A stretch of DNA of 64,000 nucleotides from Irpex lacteus (Eukaryota; Basidiomycota; Agaricomycetes; Polyporales; Irpicaceae): the NCBI GenBank assembly GCA_001986395.2, contig MQVO02000015.1, positions 62,001 to 126,000 on the forward strand, read 5' to 3'. Both the position numbers and the translations under genes were made by a program. This document shows, piece after piece, positions 45,772 to 57,570 of this stretch. The notes under the pieces were generated by a model. That model ran no database searches and was not told the DNA's origin. It was given only the letters and a program-made list of their open reading frames with translations. Every line of letters starts with the position of its first letter. The first letter of the stretch is position 1.

Positions 45772-47311
45772 ATGGATATCCGTGCATTACTGCTGTATCC
45801 GGAAGACTACGAGACAAAGATCAAGCTCGAGGAGGCACCTTATAGGTTCGGGGAGGAAGAGGACGAGCTTGAGAGCGATGGGAACATCAGCAGCGGTAAG
45901 TCGGGATTTGCTTAGTCAGCCACTCCCACGCGAGGCGCCGCTTGCCATTTAAAGTCTGCTCGTCTTACTAAGAGATGCTGGTGATAGAATGTGCGACTGA
46001 CGGCCATGCTAGCAAACTCTTACCACCAACAGTCACCTTCCTCATCGTCAAACACGACGACGGCGAACTCTCAACCGCAGACAGTCTCGCCATCCTCAAC
46101 GCTTAACCAACCCGAGAAACAACAACAGGAGCCTCAAGGTGGTGCGCTCGGAGGCACATTCCAGACCCTCCGTTTACGAGATGAACAACCTATTGTCATA
46201 ACCCAACCACCGCAGCCGGCAGCAACGTCGTCGGTGACTGCTCCAAGACCTGCAAAGAAACGCAAGACACCGCCCACGACCGCCCCAACACCGACGGCGA
46301 ATGCACCAGATGGCCCGCCGCAACCACCACCGCCAGGAATGCAACATATTCCCCCAGGTCCTCCTCCTCCTGGTGTCATAGCACCTCATGCGCTAATGCA
46401 CGCTGGGCCGCCACCTTTGCCACCACATCTGGGAGGGCCACCACCACCTATACATGCCTACCAATATGTCCCCGCAGGAGATTACACACCAGGAGGGATG
46501 CCCCCTCCTCCTCCCGGTATGGCGCCGCCCGTACAACCTCAGAACGGCTCTCCAGAGCCGCCGGGTGGGCAGTCAGGGAGGCAGCTAAGTCAGAGTAAGA
46601 GGGCGGAGCAGAATCGGAAAGCACAGAGGGCGTTCCGGGAGAGGAGAGACCAGTGAGTAATGTTCATATCGCTTTGCACGTCGTGTCCCCTTCCCACTCC
46701 GGCGACGCATCTCGTGAATGCCGTAGGACTGGAGTGTTCATGGCTCCTTATCCTGTTCGGTGTTCGAGATTTCGCACGCTCGTTGATTCCGCCGCGCCGC
46801 GGCTTTGTCATGTCATGTGTGTGGAATGCAACATCCCCCCTTTGTCAACTTCCGTACCTCGAATCTCACGCCTTTATCTCTCTACAGACACGTGAAGGCA
46901 CTCGAGTCGCGTTCACAGCTACTTGATGCAGCGCTCGCATCTGCCGACGAGGCTAATCGACGATGGGAAGACTGCCGTGCCCTCGTCGACCAACTTCGGA
47001 TCGAAAATGCCGCCCTTCGAGCCGCTCTAAACCAGCTACAACAACAGCAGGCTACAGCGGGTGTCACACTATCACTGCCTGTCTCCATAGCTGGGATCGG
47101 ACAGAGTAATCCTCAACCTCAACCAGGCGCCCCGCAACCACCACCGGCAGGGGAGAATGGTACGGACGTACCTTCTTCTACTTCAGGTGGTCAGTCTGCT
47201 GACGCCGATGTTGTTACCTCAGCTCCTCCCTCCGGCCCAACAGACCAGACCAACCAAGTGAACCAGGGAGACGGCAGTACAGAGGCTGCGAAGGAAAACC
47301 CGACCGGCTAG
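45772..47311 (+). CDS. Yap/Pap1-type bZIP transcription factor
   Basis: Three exons: 45772-45895, 46013-46652 and 46888-47311; 395 residues. The bZIP lies at about residues 230-300: basic region KRAEQNRKAQRAFRERR, with the NxxxQxxFRxR signature of fungal Yap/Pap1 factors (Gln and Phe at the DNA-contact positions), then a zipper starting HVKALESR and running through heptads to LRIENAALRAAL. N-terminal to it are an acidic lead (LLLYPEDYETKIKLEE, possible activation region), a Gln/Ser tract, a KKRKTP basic cluster, and a proline-rich region at 46300-46570. Yap proteins govern oxidative, metal or drug stress; the cysteine-rich domains of the redox-sensing members are not evident, so redox sensing is not claimed. 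The 235-nt second intron splits the basic region from the zipper. Confidence 0.88.
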
Positions 47312-48302
47312 TCTGACGTCTGAGATTTTATGTGACTTCTTACCATTCTTCGTAGGCTGAGGGTTGTTATGTGGTGGCCAGGAGGCGTGATACTTTTGCT
47401 TCTCGTATGGCGCTGTTTAAACTATTTTTAATTGAATTCCGCCTATATTCCTTCCGCTCTCTCCCGGGCAAGTGCTCATTCATAGTCGGAAATAGCAGCT
47501 AGTGTTCTCATACTTCGAGGAAGTCACTGTAGCGGTCTATGTCCTCCTTTTACTGGGTCGTTTGTATACCCATTCGTGTACGATATAGTATAATCCACTT
47601 TAATACGTTGTGCACGTACACAAAGGCAATGGTGACTGGATGGCTATAAACGATGGGACCTGAGCTGGTTCGTCGATTGAACTGGTATGCGTTGACTTTG
47701 TTACGGTGACATGTGTGCCTCAAATGCTGATAGCACTGTGCGTCTCGCATTGAATTGTGCTTTCTCTACGTCGTCTCGGTCTCAGAAGGGCTCGTGTTTC
47801 TCTTATACGGTCGCTCAAAATTGCATTATAATGCTGCCATAGTGTCTAAAAGACGAGCGTAGACAAAGCCTCAGTCAACGGTACTTGGCCAGAAGAGTGC
47901 ACAATTCTTTGATTACTCAGCTCGGTTCGGGATGACCCATCCAAGAGAGTTACTAAAAGCAGAAAGGCCATTTCCGCTTCAGGAAGTTCATCCGAAGCCA
48001 ATATGTACGAGGCTGACATGCTCGAGGAAGTCTTGTTTATCGCAGTAGCCATTTGGTAGAACTGGGAGTACCTCCCCAAGGACCAAGGTCAAAACCAGCA
48101 TATCGATGAAGGCTCAGGGTGACGTGACCGCGATGCAGTGTAGCCCGAACCTTGCGCTATTCCGAAAAGTCGGGGTTCGCAGCTCCCGCGTGACATTACT
48201 CATAGAATACTCTACTTTTCCTCGCCATGCACATCGATGTATTAGTGCAATTCACGGACACTCACGTCAACTGGAAAGGACATAGCCTCATTCTCCTCCA
48301 CG
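47312..48302. other. Convergent 3' spacer
   Basis: Between stops of the bZIP (plus) and MDM31 (minus) genes. A 77-codon open frame at 48079-47846 (minus) has no signature. Nothing supported. Confidence 0.45.
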
Positions 48303-50737
48303 TCATATCGCTCCGGCACCTACCCCAACCCCGCCTGTCCCCGGGAACCAAGTTTCCCATCGATAAATCCCCGGATCCTGGTAGAGCTCTTTCATCTGCT
48401 CGGTCACAGGATTGGTCATGGTCCTCAGTCCTGATAGAACCGCCTGCGCGGTTCGCTGTAGGCTCCATGCGCTGACTGCCTTGATGCGCCTGTTGAAGTT
48501 GGCTTGGGCGACGTGGTAGGCCATGGCTTCGTAGACTTTGTCCCCAATGGCGTCCATCAAGCCAGCTATGCAGATTGCAGGTCAGTATACGCGTCATAGG
48601 TCAGGTCGGGGTGTGACTACTTACTCTCCCACATCTAAGATAAGCGGACACCATCGTCATTAGTCGCTGCTGAGTTACTCGACGTAGACAAAGAGACACG
48701 ACTTACCGTCCACGCTCCATCGAACTCGTCGAGGTCTTTGACAACCTTGCAGTGTATGGGAATCAACGTCCGATTTGCACTGCGAAAACCATCAATATCA
48801 CTTAAGAGAGAGAAACAGATCATACTCACTTCATGAACGCAACAATCGGCCTGATCAGCGCGTTGTTCGTATACGACAGATCATTCGTGAAGATCGGCAC
48901 CGCAGCCTTCAAGTCTCTAAACCTGAGGTCGATATCGACCACGACTTTCGGCTTCTCGTCATTCTCCGGTTCATCACTGTCGCTTGGCGCGCTCAGTGGT
49001 GGCTTCGCCAGTTGCTTCTGACCCGGTATGCGCTCGGCGATGGCGTCAATGGCGTCGATGATCGCGGTGAGGGCGGTATCGTCGTCAGAGGCGTCTCGGG
49101 GGAACTGAATGTCCAGCACTGCGTCGAGTTTACCAGAGGTTAACCATGAAATTGGTCCTTGGGAAGTCGAAATCTGTTGGATGTGGTCGATATTCACGCC
49201 GTCGATCCGGAAGCGAGACTGGTGAAGCAAGATTCGTAGGTCAACGAAAGTGGTCATCAACGAACATAGTCAATAAAACGGACCATCCGAGACCACTGTC
49301 CATCCCTGTTATCTTGCTCCTGCCTCGTCGTTCTTCCGATACTCTGCGGTTTGTGCAAGCTGAACAAGCAGTTATCGAACTGCCCGACTACGTTATCCGC
49401 ACACAAGAAGTCGTAGAACATCCACTCCTTTCTAAAAGTCTTCATGTCCGCGCGAAAAATACTCGCCGTGTACGGACGGAAGCCGCCTGGTTGATAGACC
49501 GTTACCAAGACGTCCTCAAGCTGGAGTGATTCCAACTCAAAGTCTCCCGGATGTCCTTTATGTCGAAAGGCAGCAGGGTCCCAGGGATTATCCGGGTCCC
49601 AGAATACGAACCGTCTGTCAAGGACGCCCCGTACGCCCTTGACGACTGCATCCGTCACGACTCCTTTGCCGTCCAACCACCTGGCTAGTGACAACGTCAC
49701 GTCAATCGAGTCAATTGTGAGATCGAACATCGTGTAGTTCGTGTCTTCGTCGGTATTAATCTCCGGTAGAGGTTCTTCTTCACCTATCAGTATGTGGTTG
49801 GCAGGGTGGTTGCTCACGTCGTACCCAAGTGCTATGTCGTGTGCGGCGTCATTGAGGGGTCGAATGCGTGGCACCGAGCTTGGACGACGTGTAATGAATA
49901 CGTTCTTGAAGGATATACGAGAGTCTTTCCATTTGGGAACGATAGCTGACTCGAAGACGATGGTTATACCAGTTTCAGCAGTTAGGTAGTCACTGATAGC
50001 CTTCGCGACATATTCTACGCATATATGCATATGAGCTTCGTGTATTCGTGTCTCATAATGTGCTGCGCACCTTGTAGGCGAAGACTGTTGATCGTCGCGA
50101 ATACCACTGAGAAAAACGTTGTGCTAGAGGAATCGTGAATAAACGTAGACCAGGAGCAAAGTGTTAACACGTACGTTCCCACCAACAACCACACGGTCTG
50201 GCTCATTACGAACCACGTCACAAATGCAGATATATCGTCCGCATTGTACCGTCGGAATGACCTGATTGTGAGCCATTTGAACCTCACTCGCATGCGTGAC
50301 CAGAAACCGGTGGCTGCGTTCAAGAAGTCATCACGGGTCGGGCGTGAGAGGTGCGGTAGCGACATTGCCAGCTGTCGAAAGAACTTCGAGTAGTTTTCGA
50401 GATAACGAGGGTCGGTGGCTGGGCCATCTTTCCCATTATTCTTGGAGGCATCTGATGGTTTCTCTGTGTCATTAGGTTCACTTGGTTTGACTTCTTCTTG
50501 AACCCGAAAGGTCGTGTGAAAGTGACGATATGAGGAACCTGCTTTCTGTTGGGTGACAAAGTTGCGAGCAAAGGATGGTGGCGTTACTGTATGCGTCGTA
50601 GCTGGGGGTGCAGGCGTAACCTGGCGAAGGAAGAAGTTGCGAATGAGTCCATAGCGTTCGAGACTAGCAGAGCGAGTGGTGCGCCCAGAGACTTGTAGAA
50701 GTACACGAGGCGTCCGATGAAAAGACATTCCTAACAT
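48303..50737 (-). CDS. MDM31: Mdm31/Mdm32-family mitochondrial inner-membrane protein
   Basis: Seven exons: 50737-50175, 50123-50071, 50014-49266, 49218-48830, 48779-48707, 48634-48625 and 48565-48303; 699 residues. An Arg/Ser/Thr-rich presequence for mitochondrial import comes first. A hydrophobic segment near residues 170-205 (TWFVMSQTVWLLVGT, then FFSVVFATINSL) is followed by the family body: ITIVFESAIVPKWKDSRISF, the FDLTIDSIDVTLSLARWLDG block, ADNVVGQFDNCLFSLHKPQ, SRFRIDGVNIDHIQ and a C-terminal helical block starting LMDAIGDKVYEAMAYHV. Mdm31 and Mdm32 sit in the inner membrane and are needed for normal tubular mitochondria, DNA nucleoid stability and phospholipid balance. Exon 6 is a 10-nt micro-exon. 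Upstream ATG 50737 and ATG 50728 are both in frame; either leaves a good presequence. Confidence 0.9.
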
Positions 50738-51119
50738 TGGCTAGCACATTGTGGGGAGTAACAGAGACAGCAGCAAAGCACCTTCGGGTAGACTCAGCAG
50801 GACTCGCGGTGGAGTGGTGGTAAGGTTCACGCGTCACGCGTCTGCAATGATCCTTGCCTCGGCATAAGTAATTGGTAAGAAAACGAAGTTACTGGCGGTA
50901 AAGTCCGCTGATTGCCAGTAACAAACGAATGTATGGCATATAACAAATGGTCAGTAAGACACGATCATGGGCTACACCCTCATGGCCACCCTTGAGATTG
51001 AGGCATACATTACTCTACGCACACAAAGTTGAACAACACTCCGAGTCTGCAGATTTGGCTGTACGCCATGACCAGCTCAAGTTCGGGATACTACATAGTA
51101 GTAGGCGAACCCTCGACGA
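50738..51119. other. Intergenic promoter of MDM31
   Basis: Short spacer between two minus-strand genes. No open frame of interest and no clear TATA motif seen. Confidence 0.4.
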
Positions 51120-52994
51120 CTAGTGCATCTCTCGCACCTCGCCAGACTGTGCGTCCCAGTATTTACAAATAACACCTGGTAGTTGCTGCATCCCAGCGTA
51201 TTCTGAAGAATTGCGTAGCTCCTCGAACGAATTCTCACCACCACTCTCCTCGTTCTTGAGCCAGACCTCCATTATTCTACCGCCATGACCTAGCAGCCTC
51301 GCCTGTGCATTCCTTGCATTGATCAACGCACGAACCACTTGCAAGCCTCGTGCAGATTCTTCCGTCGAGCCGCCGACGATCTTTATCGGTACGTTGATTC
51401 TGCGGAGATCTGGGAATATCAAAGACGGCTCGCCGTCGAGCATGCCAAATATTGTCTCCACTCTGGTACGTGCCTGTGTTTGAAGTATGCGGTAGAATGA
51501 TTTGCTCACCCCCGGAGAAAGGTCCAGAGTTGTGACGTTGGGCATGGATTGTAAAATCGGCCGCATGGACTTCCCAAGCATGTCAAAGCAATCAAAGAAG
51601 TAGCTGTCCACTCCAAGGTATTCCACATGCCCGAGTAGATCTGTGTCGAAAGCTTGCAGGAATGAGTGCATGGGAATGAGCTCCCACCACGCGTACGGCA
51701 TGATAAGTGCGAGCTGGAATCGAGGGGGCACGCAGAAGTCGGACAGCTTGACGGCGTATGAGAGATCCATTTCGCGGCCAATGCGGCGAAAAGGCTTCCA
51801 TGGCTGCGGCAGACTAGCGGATGGCCAACAAGAAAGTGTGAGAGCGGGGCGTTCGGTCTCCCAGTCGGTCACTTGGAGGTGTACGGCTTGAACAGCCGAG
51901 TCGTACCCCAGCTGAGTTAGGAGACGCTCGCCAAGATACTCCCCTACGGTAGGGTCCATCATCTCCACTACAACTTCTACCCGAACGATGGTTCGCGAGG
52001 GGTACCTTAAGCGGCAGAATAGCCAGCCAAGGCGTTCGTGGTGATCGGCCAGATGCAGAGACTGCAAGGATGGCAGATAAATGTCCGCGTTCCGTTCATC
52101 GTCGTCGAAAGGGTCTGACCCATCCAGCACGTAGTGCAGCTTCAGGGTCTGTAAAGACTGGCACCTTTCCAGCATAGAGAGCATTGTGATTGTTGATATG
52201 TATCCCCGATGCCGGGAGAGATGCTCGAGGTCATCTGCACTGTCTGTACCAAGTGCGATATCCAACTCCGTCAGCGTGGAGGAGAAGCCGGCCCACGATG
52301 GACTGATGCTCAGTCCGTAGATACGAAGACATTGGAGGGGACGAAGATCAGGCAGTAGGTGATCGAATAGGACAGGCCCGGTTTCTGCTTCTTCCTCGTC
52401 GACTGCTAGATTCAGTGACAAATCAGTCAAGGACGTGGTGCCGCTCTCGGTGATCATATTGCAGACTTGAGTAAGAGCCGGTAGTTCGAGAAGATTGTCG
52501 ATTTTGAGGGCTCGAAGACGATGAAGCTGTGTGTGGAGGACCTGCAACACGTCTTGGATAGGTCCTCGTTCATGTACCTCTATGTACAGCGGTACGGTCC
52601 CAGAACGCTCGAGCATGACGCGGCAACAACGTGCAACGCGGCTGCCACGATGCCAACAGAGCCTATTCCACAACGACGGCGCTCGCAAAGCAACCTCTCT
52701 CCACCGATGGCAGACGTGAGTTACCCTGGCCCAGGCGAACGGGCCGCGTGCAGGGAGTATAGGCGAGTTCCAGGTGTAGTGTGGCCATTGAGGCTGACAA
52801 AAAAGAAATATGTTGACGAGAGTCGAAGCTGGAAGCGACACAGGGAGCAGCTTAGAGTTCACATCACGTCGTTGAAGGGTCTTCGAGTTCGCCGACTGTA
52901 GCGCTGAAGACAGAGTTGGGCCATGTAAGAACCAGGCCTAGGATTCGGGAATAAGAGAGAGGAGCGACGTACTGTTGTTGCGAGAGTCGTCCAT
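51120..52994 (-). CDS. F-box/LRR-like protein C, tandem pair member
   Basis: Two exons, 52994-52973 (22 nt, encoding MDDSRNN plus one base) and 52903-51120; 601 residues. F-box at about residues 25-85: LLPVSLPASTLVNIFLFCQP, FAWARVTHVCHRWREVALRA, PSLW. LRR-like strands follow (LTELDIALGTDSADD, SMLERCQSLQTLKLHYVLDG, YLPSLQSLHLADHHERLGWL), and the C-terminus carries LIFPDLRRINVP, MEVWLKNEE and CKYWDAQSGEVREMH. Gene D just upstream repeats nearly all of these blocks, including a first exon of exactly 22 nt and the same GTACGT donor and phase, so the pair arose by tandem duplication. Predicted SCF receptor; no target suggested by the sequence. The long exon opens without an ATG at its 5' end, which makes the short first exon necessary. 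Confidence 0.85.
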
Positions 52995-53569
52995 CCGAGA
53001 TTCCAAGTAAAGGGAGAGAATGCGTTGTCAAGGAGGTTGGCCTGAATTTATAGTTGTAGCCCATAAACAGAGCTTCCGAGCCCAAGTAAAGAGAGCCAGT
53101 CGACCTACAGTTGCACAGCAAGTTCAGCAAAATTTTTGAGCAGCTTATAGCTGCGAAGGTTATACCAATGCGAGTACCAGTAAGCGTCACGGTGGAGGTA
53201 GAGTGCAACCTATCGTTAGGCGTTAATTGGGTTGCATGTTTCGTACGTAAAACGTTAACGTTGTTGCAGCGCCACTTGGAAACCTGTAACTTGAAGGTTG
53301 TGTGCCTTGGACGGATAGACAGGTCATACGTGGTGGAATATTAGTAGACCTTGAGTCAGTAATCAAGGCTTGGAGCGGCATCGTACAGTATCGTTGACAT
53401 GCGCCGTACCCATCGAACACATCTCCAAGTACCCACGGTCCTGACGCGCGGGCTTGGTCCATTCCTCGAGTGCGCTTCGTGCACGGACGAACGATAGCCA
53501 GCCGTACAATGTCTTGCCAGCAGTACGACACACAATTCTGTCCAAAACAAAGGGGCAAAAACTGTGCCA
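52995..53569. other. Spacer between the tandem F-box genes
   Basis: Promoter of gene C and 3' flank of gene D. Open frames here are shadows of the neighbours. No repeat bounding the duplication was noticed. Confidence 0.4.
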
Positions 53570-55416
53570 TTAGTGCATGTCTCGTACTTCGTTAGTCTGT
53601 GCATCCCAGTATTTACAAGCAATATACAGTTCCCGCATCTCGGCATAGTCAGAAGAACTGCGGAACTTCTCAAACGACCTGTTACCGTCATTCTCTTCAT
53701 CCTTGAACCACACCTCAGAGATCCCACTACTACCCAGAAGCCTGCCTTGCTCGTTCCTTACGCTGATCAGTTCACGAACCGCCTTGAGCTCTTTTGAGAA
53801 TCCCTGTGTCGAATCCCAACAAGGGTTGATAGGCACGTTGACTCGACGGAGGTTGGGTAGTAGCGTGAAAACGTTCCTGTGTCGTGCGCCGTAGCCCCAT
53901 ACAGAGCCTGCCTGGGGCCGAAGCATGTCGTAGAAACCTTGATGAATTCCTCTGGAGAGGTCCAAAGTGGTGGCATTGCGCATATGCCCCAAGATCGGAC
54001 GAAGGGACTCCTCAAGATCCCTAAGTTTGCTGCAGCAGACGTCCATCCCGAAATAGTCGACCGTATCGAGCACCCCGTCGTAGTTGAGAACTTCCAAGAA
54101 TTCGGCCATAGGCTGCATGAAAGGGATGTGATTATACATGATCAGGGTAAGCTGAAAACGAGGGGGATCGAGAAAATCCTTGGGCTGTACGGGGTAATAA
54201 GGTTCCATTTCGATGCTGTGACGCCGGAAAGGCGTCCACACCGGTGGTGGCGATAGCGTCGAGTACGGCCAACAAGAGAGTACAACAGCTGGACGATCCG
54301 GCTCCCAGTCCACAATCTGGAGGTGGGCAGCTTGTATGCTCCGCTCACGCCCAAACTGAAACGCGAGTCGGTTACCAAAGTCCTCACCAAGATCACCATT
54401 CAGAGTGCCCGCGATTACTTCAAACTGAGCGATAGTCTCGGACGGATATCTAAGCCGGCAAAATAGCCAGCTCAGACGAACCTCGTAGTCGGCCAAATGC
54501 AGAGATCGTAAAGACGGAAGATAGATCTCGTCGTTGTCCTCGAAACTACGGGTGGTAGGCCTCGTATTGTCGAGAACGTAGTGTAGCCGCAGCACCTGCA
54601 GAGACGTACAACGAGCGAGTATAGAAAGCATGGTGGCCGCGGATATACACCCTCGATGTGAAAGTGTGTCCTCCTGGCTGCCCACCGAATGCGTACCAAG
54701 CTCGATGCTCAGCTCCGTCAGAGTAGAGCCGAAACCGGGCCAAGAAGGGCTCATGTGAAATCCAGAAAGACGGAGAGATTGAAGGAGAGGTGGATTTGGC
54801 AGCATGCGATCGAGTGAGGCTGACGGGGATCCGGCATATTCAAGATTTAGCGATAAGTAGTTTATGGAGGAAGAGACGTCGGTGTGGGTGATCATGTCGC
54901 AAAGATAGGTGATATCCGCTAACGATAGGGCTTCGTCGATCTTGAGGCCTCTGATACGATGGCGTTGAGCAGATATGAGACGCAAGATGTCGTTCGTTGT
55001 CCCATCTTTGAGTCTGTGTATCTCGATGTCCAAAGGTAGACACCCAGCACGTTCGATCATGGTAGAGCAACGTTCAATGCTCCCGTAATTCCACGAAATC
55101 CTGTTCCATAGTGTTGGTTGCTGTACGACGACCTCTCTCCACACGTGGCAGACATGGGCCACCTTAATCCAAGTGAACGGACGATGCTGGGGACGTTTGT
55201 ACCAGTCGTGGGGCCATTGGGGTTGACAGAACAAGAATATTTCGAGCAGAGCCGGATCTGGGAGCGAAACAGGCAATAACCTGCGATTGGACTCACGCCG
55301 TCGGCGAATCTCGAAATCCAACGTGGGTGGTGCTGAAGAGGGTAGTTAGCATACGAAATAGCTTGATCCTGAGTAAGAGAGTAGCGAGACGTACCGTTAA
55401 CGCGAGAGCTGTCCAT
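53570..55416 (-). CDS. F-box/LRR-like protein D, tandem pair member
   Basis: Two exons, 55416-55395 (22 nt, MDSSRVN plus one base) and 55332-53570; 594 residues. F-box at about residues 24-85: LLPVSLPDPALLEIFLFCQP, FTWIKVAHVCHVWREVVVQQ, PTLW. The LRR-like body matches gene C block for block (LTELSIELGTHSVGSQ, SILARCTSLQVLRLHYVLDN, YLPSLRSLHLADYEVRLSWL, LLPNLRRVNVPI, SEVWFKDEENDG, CKYWDAQTNEVRDMH). Identity with C is high in the F-box and strand cores and low in loops, suggesting an old duplication with divergence in the putative substrate face. The function as an SCF substrate receptor is inferred from the F-box only. Confidence 0.86.
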
Positions 55417-56739
55417 CTGAATCTTGGAAAGAGAATGCCACTCTGGCAGACACAGCGCGTGGCCAAGGAATGTGGCCTGGACGTGTGGCAGCGTCCTATG
55501 AGTATTGTGGCTTCCAGATAAAAAGAATCATATACGTACACTGTTCACTTAGGTCTAGGTGAGCTTTTCAAGGCGGTAGGATGGAGATGGAGGTTGGCCA
55601 ACGCGAAGTGGCAGACGAGTGCACGAGTACAACCTGCCTTTGAGCGTTAAATAGACTTCTTGCACCCATTGCGAGCCTTGCCACTGAAGCTTGATAATTC
55701 AGAACAAATAAGTAGGTCATGTGAGGTTCATTGTTCATCAACGTTCTTTGGGCGACTACAAACATGAGCAAAACATGATGCAGCGACACTGCGCCATTGA
55801 AAGGCCTGACGTTCGCAGCATATCTTTAATCTGAGTGTTATCGGCCAGATATCAGCGAATAAATGGTTTCTTACCTGCTAAGGCAAACAGTCCAAGCCTC
55901 GTCAGAAGGCAGCCTTGGGGTAAGAAAGTTGGTAGCCGTGGACGTCTCGTGTGCTTTGGGGACACTACGAGAGTGTTGAATATTAATGTGATCATGACCG
56001 TCAAAGACCAAGCTGCAAACTTGAAGATCGGCATCGACCGCCGGATCAAGAGATAGTCAGCCGTGGCAAGCCGAAGCTCAGGCTGCTGGACGTTGGCTGA
56101 ACGCGACGGCCATCCTTTGATTTCTTGTTGAGTTCTTATCCTCATTTCGAGCATCTTTAAGTATGTCTCCGCATGATCAACGAATTCAACACCCATAATC
56201 AACATCCATATTAAATACTCGAGGCATCACACTCAACGACAGGCGATTCGCACACATCGCCGCAATCTCTTGGCTCGACAATATGGACTACCGCCACGCT
56301 GCAAGTACCTATGGCGGGGCTGCCTCAGCTGTGAGGGTACATTAGGTACGTCTATGCTAGACACTATCTTCTTGAAGTACGTCAAACCCAAAAGTTGCAT
56401 CCTCTAGACGATCTGCTGCTCCGCTACCTGCCACAGTGTCCACATCTGCTGCGATGTCCTCAAGTCTCATTACCCAGACGACTGGACTCGCCTCTATGGG
56501 CCTTTTGCGAAATCCGAGGACTTGATCACATACCCTGATGGCTAACGTATTGTGGGCGTTGTGCCGCTGGTACCTGTCATCTCTCAGGCTTGTGTCCTGG
56601 TATGTGTCTTGCAGAATTATCCCCCTTGACAGGATAGCATGTCTAGTGGACCCTTTTCTAGGTCAATATGTATGCAAGTCTGAACGTACCGACTAGGGCG
56701 CAAAGTCCATTCCTCTCCGTTCACTCCGCCGTTCACTCC
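55417..56739. other. Gene-poor spacer
   Basis: No gene supported. A 117-codon minus-strand frame at 56205-55852 has one hydrophobic segment (FKFAAWSLTVMITLIFNTL) but no splice partner or family. This begins the repeat-rich right end of the window. Confidence 0.4.
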
Positions 56740-57570
56740 TTCCACTCCTCGCACCGCTATCACTACGGCGCTGTCTTCACATTCAAGGGTAGCGGAGGAT
56801 TCCACGGACCATGGCTGTAAAACTGAGAGAAATGTCAAGCTGGGGGAAAGGTCGGGGCGAAAGGTATGTTCTCTTACAGGACACTACTCCGTGCTCTGAG
56901 TCTCTCTGTCCGGGTCTCAATGGACCTTTCTCTCACCCACTACGCGCTCATCGCCCCGTCGTAAATATTGCTTGCGCCCCGCTCTCACTACTCCTTACAG
57001 CATCTCTCATCGATTAGGTTCGATAGCGTTACGTCTTTGCTCTGGCATATCCATCTTAGGAACCACGAGAAGCGTGTTATGTGGAAGTCAACATCAAAGT
57101 TCCGTGTTCGTTAAAGATCGTGTGTACGGCGAGTTTTCCTCTTAGCCAGTCATGCACCGCCTCTAACTCCACCACCCTTGATTGCAATAGTCTGCATCTA
57201 CTTCAACTGCTCTGGGACGTGCGAGCTGACAGGTCAGCAGTGCAGTCTTTGTTTCATTACCGTGCATCGCATGACACGAGGACTCTTCATCTCCGCTCTA
57301 TACTCGACGGAGTCCTCGTATTTGACAGGCATACCTGTCTTCCGAAGTTGACAGGCTGTACTCGGATGGTATGTGGCTGCACGATTATGTTAAGCGGATG
57401 ATATATGAGCATGTGCACAGGAACAGGTGGCAACTCGCAGGCGTTCTCGTCTGTGTCAATTGAGAAGGAACATCGCCATGCGCATATGGTACGTACATAT
57501 CGAAGTTCATTCTCGCTTCCCTCTGTCCTCGCCTTGCTCTCCGGTTTTATGCACAGCCTAGAGAGTATAC
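56740..57570 (+). repeat. Degenerate direct repeat, copy 1
   Basis: Resembles the segment from about 63220 to the window end, in the same orientation. Clearest blocks: 57028-57088 with 63477-63538 (sharing GCGTGTTATGTGGAAGT) and 57281-57560 with 63720-64000 (sharing GGCATACCTGT or near it, then TTCCGAAG, GTGCACAGGAAC and TTGAGAAGG). Similarity is patchy with gaps, so the copies are old. Some stretches stay open in the same frame in both copies (LHLRSILDGVLVFDRHTC against LHFRPIVDGGVVFGKHTC), so a decayed coding element is possible. Confidence 0.6.

Noticed and set aside
46300..46570. Proline-codon-rich tract as a possible minisatellite
   Set aside because: The repeats are irregular and in frame inside the bZIP gene; they are explained as a low-complexity proline-rich region.
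55852..56205. 117-codon minus-strand open frame with one hydrophobic segment
   Set aside because: No family, no supporting splice sites and unremarkable codon pattern; a single hydrophobic stretch is not enough.
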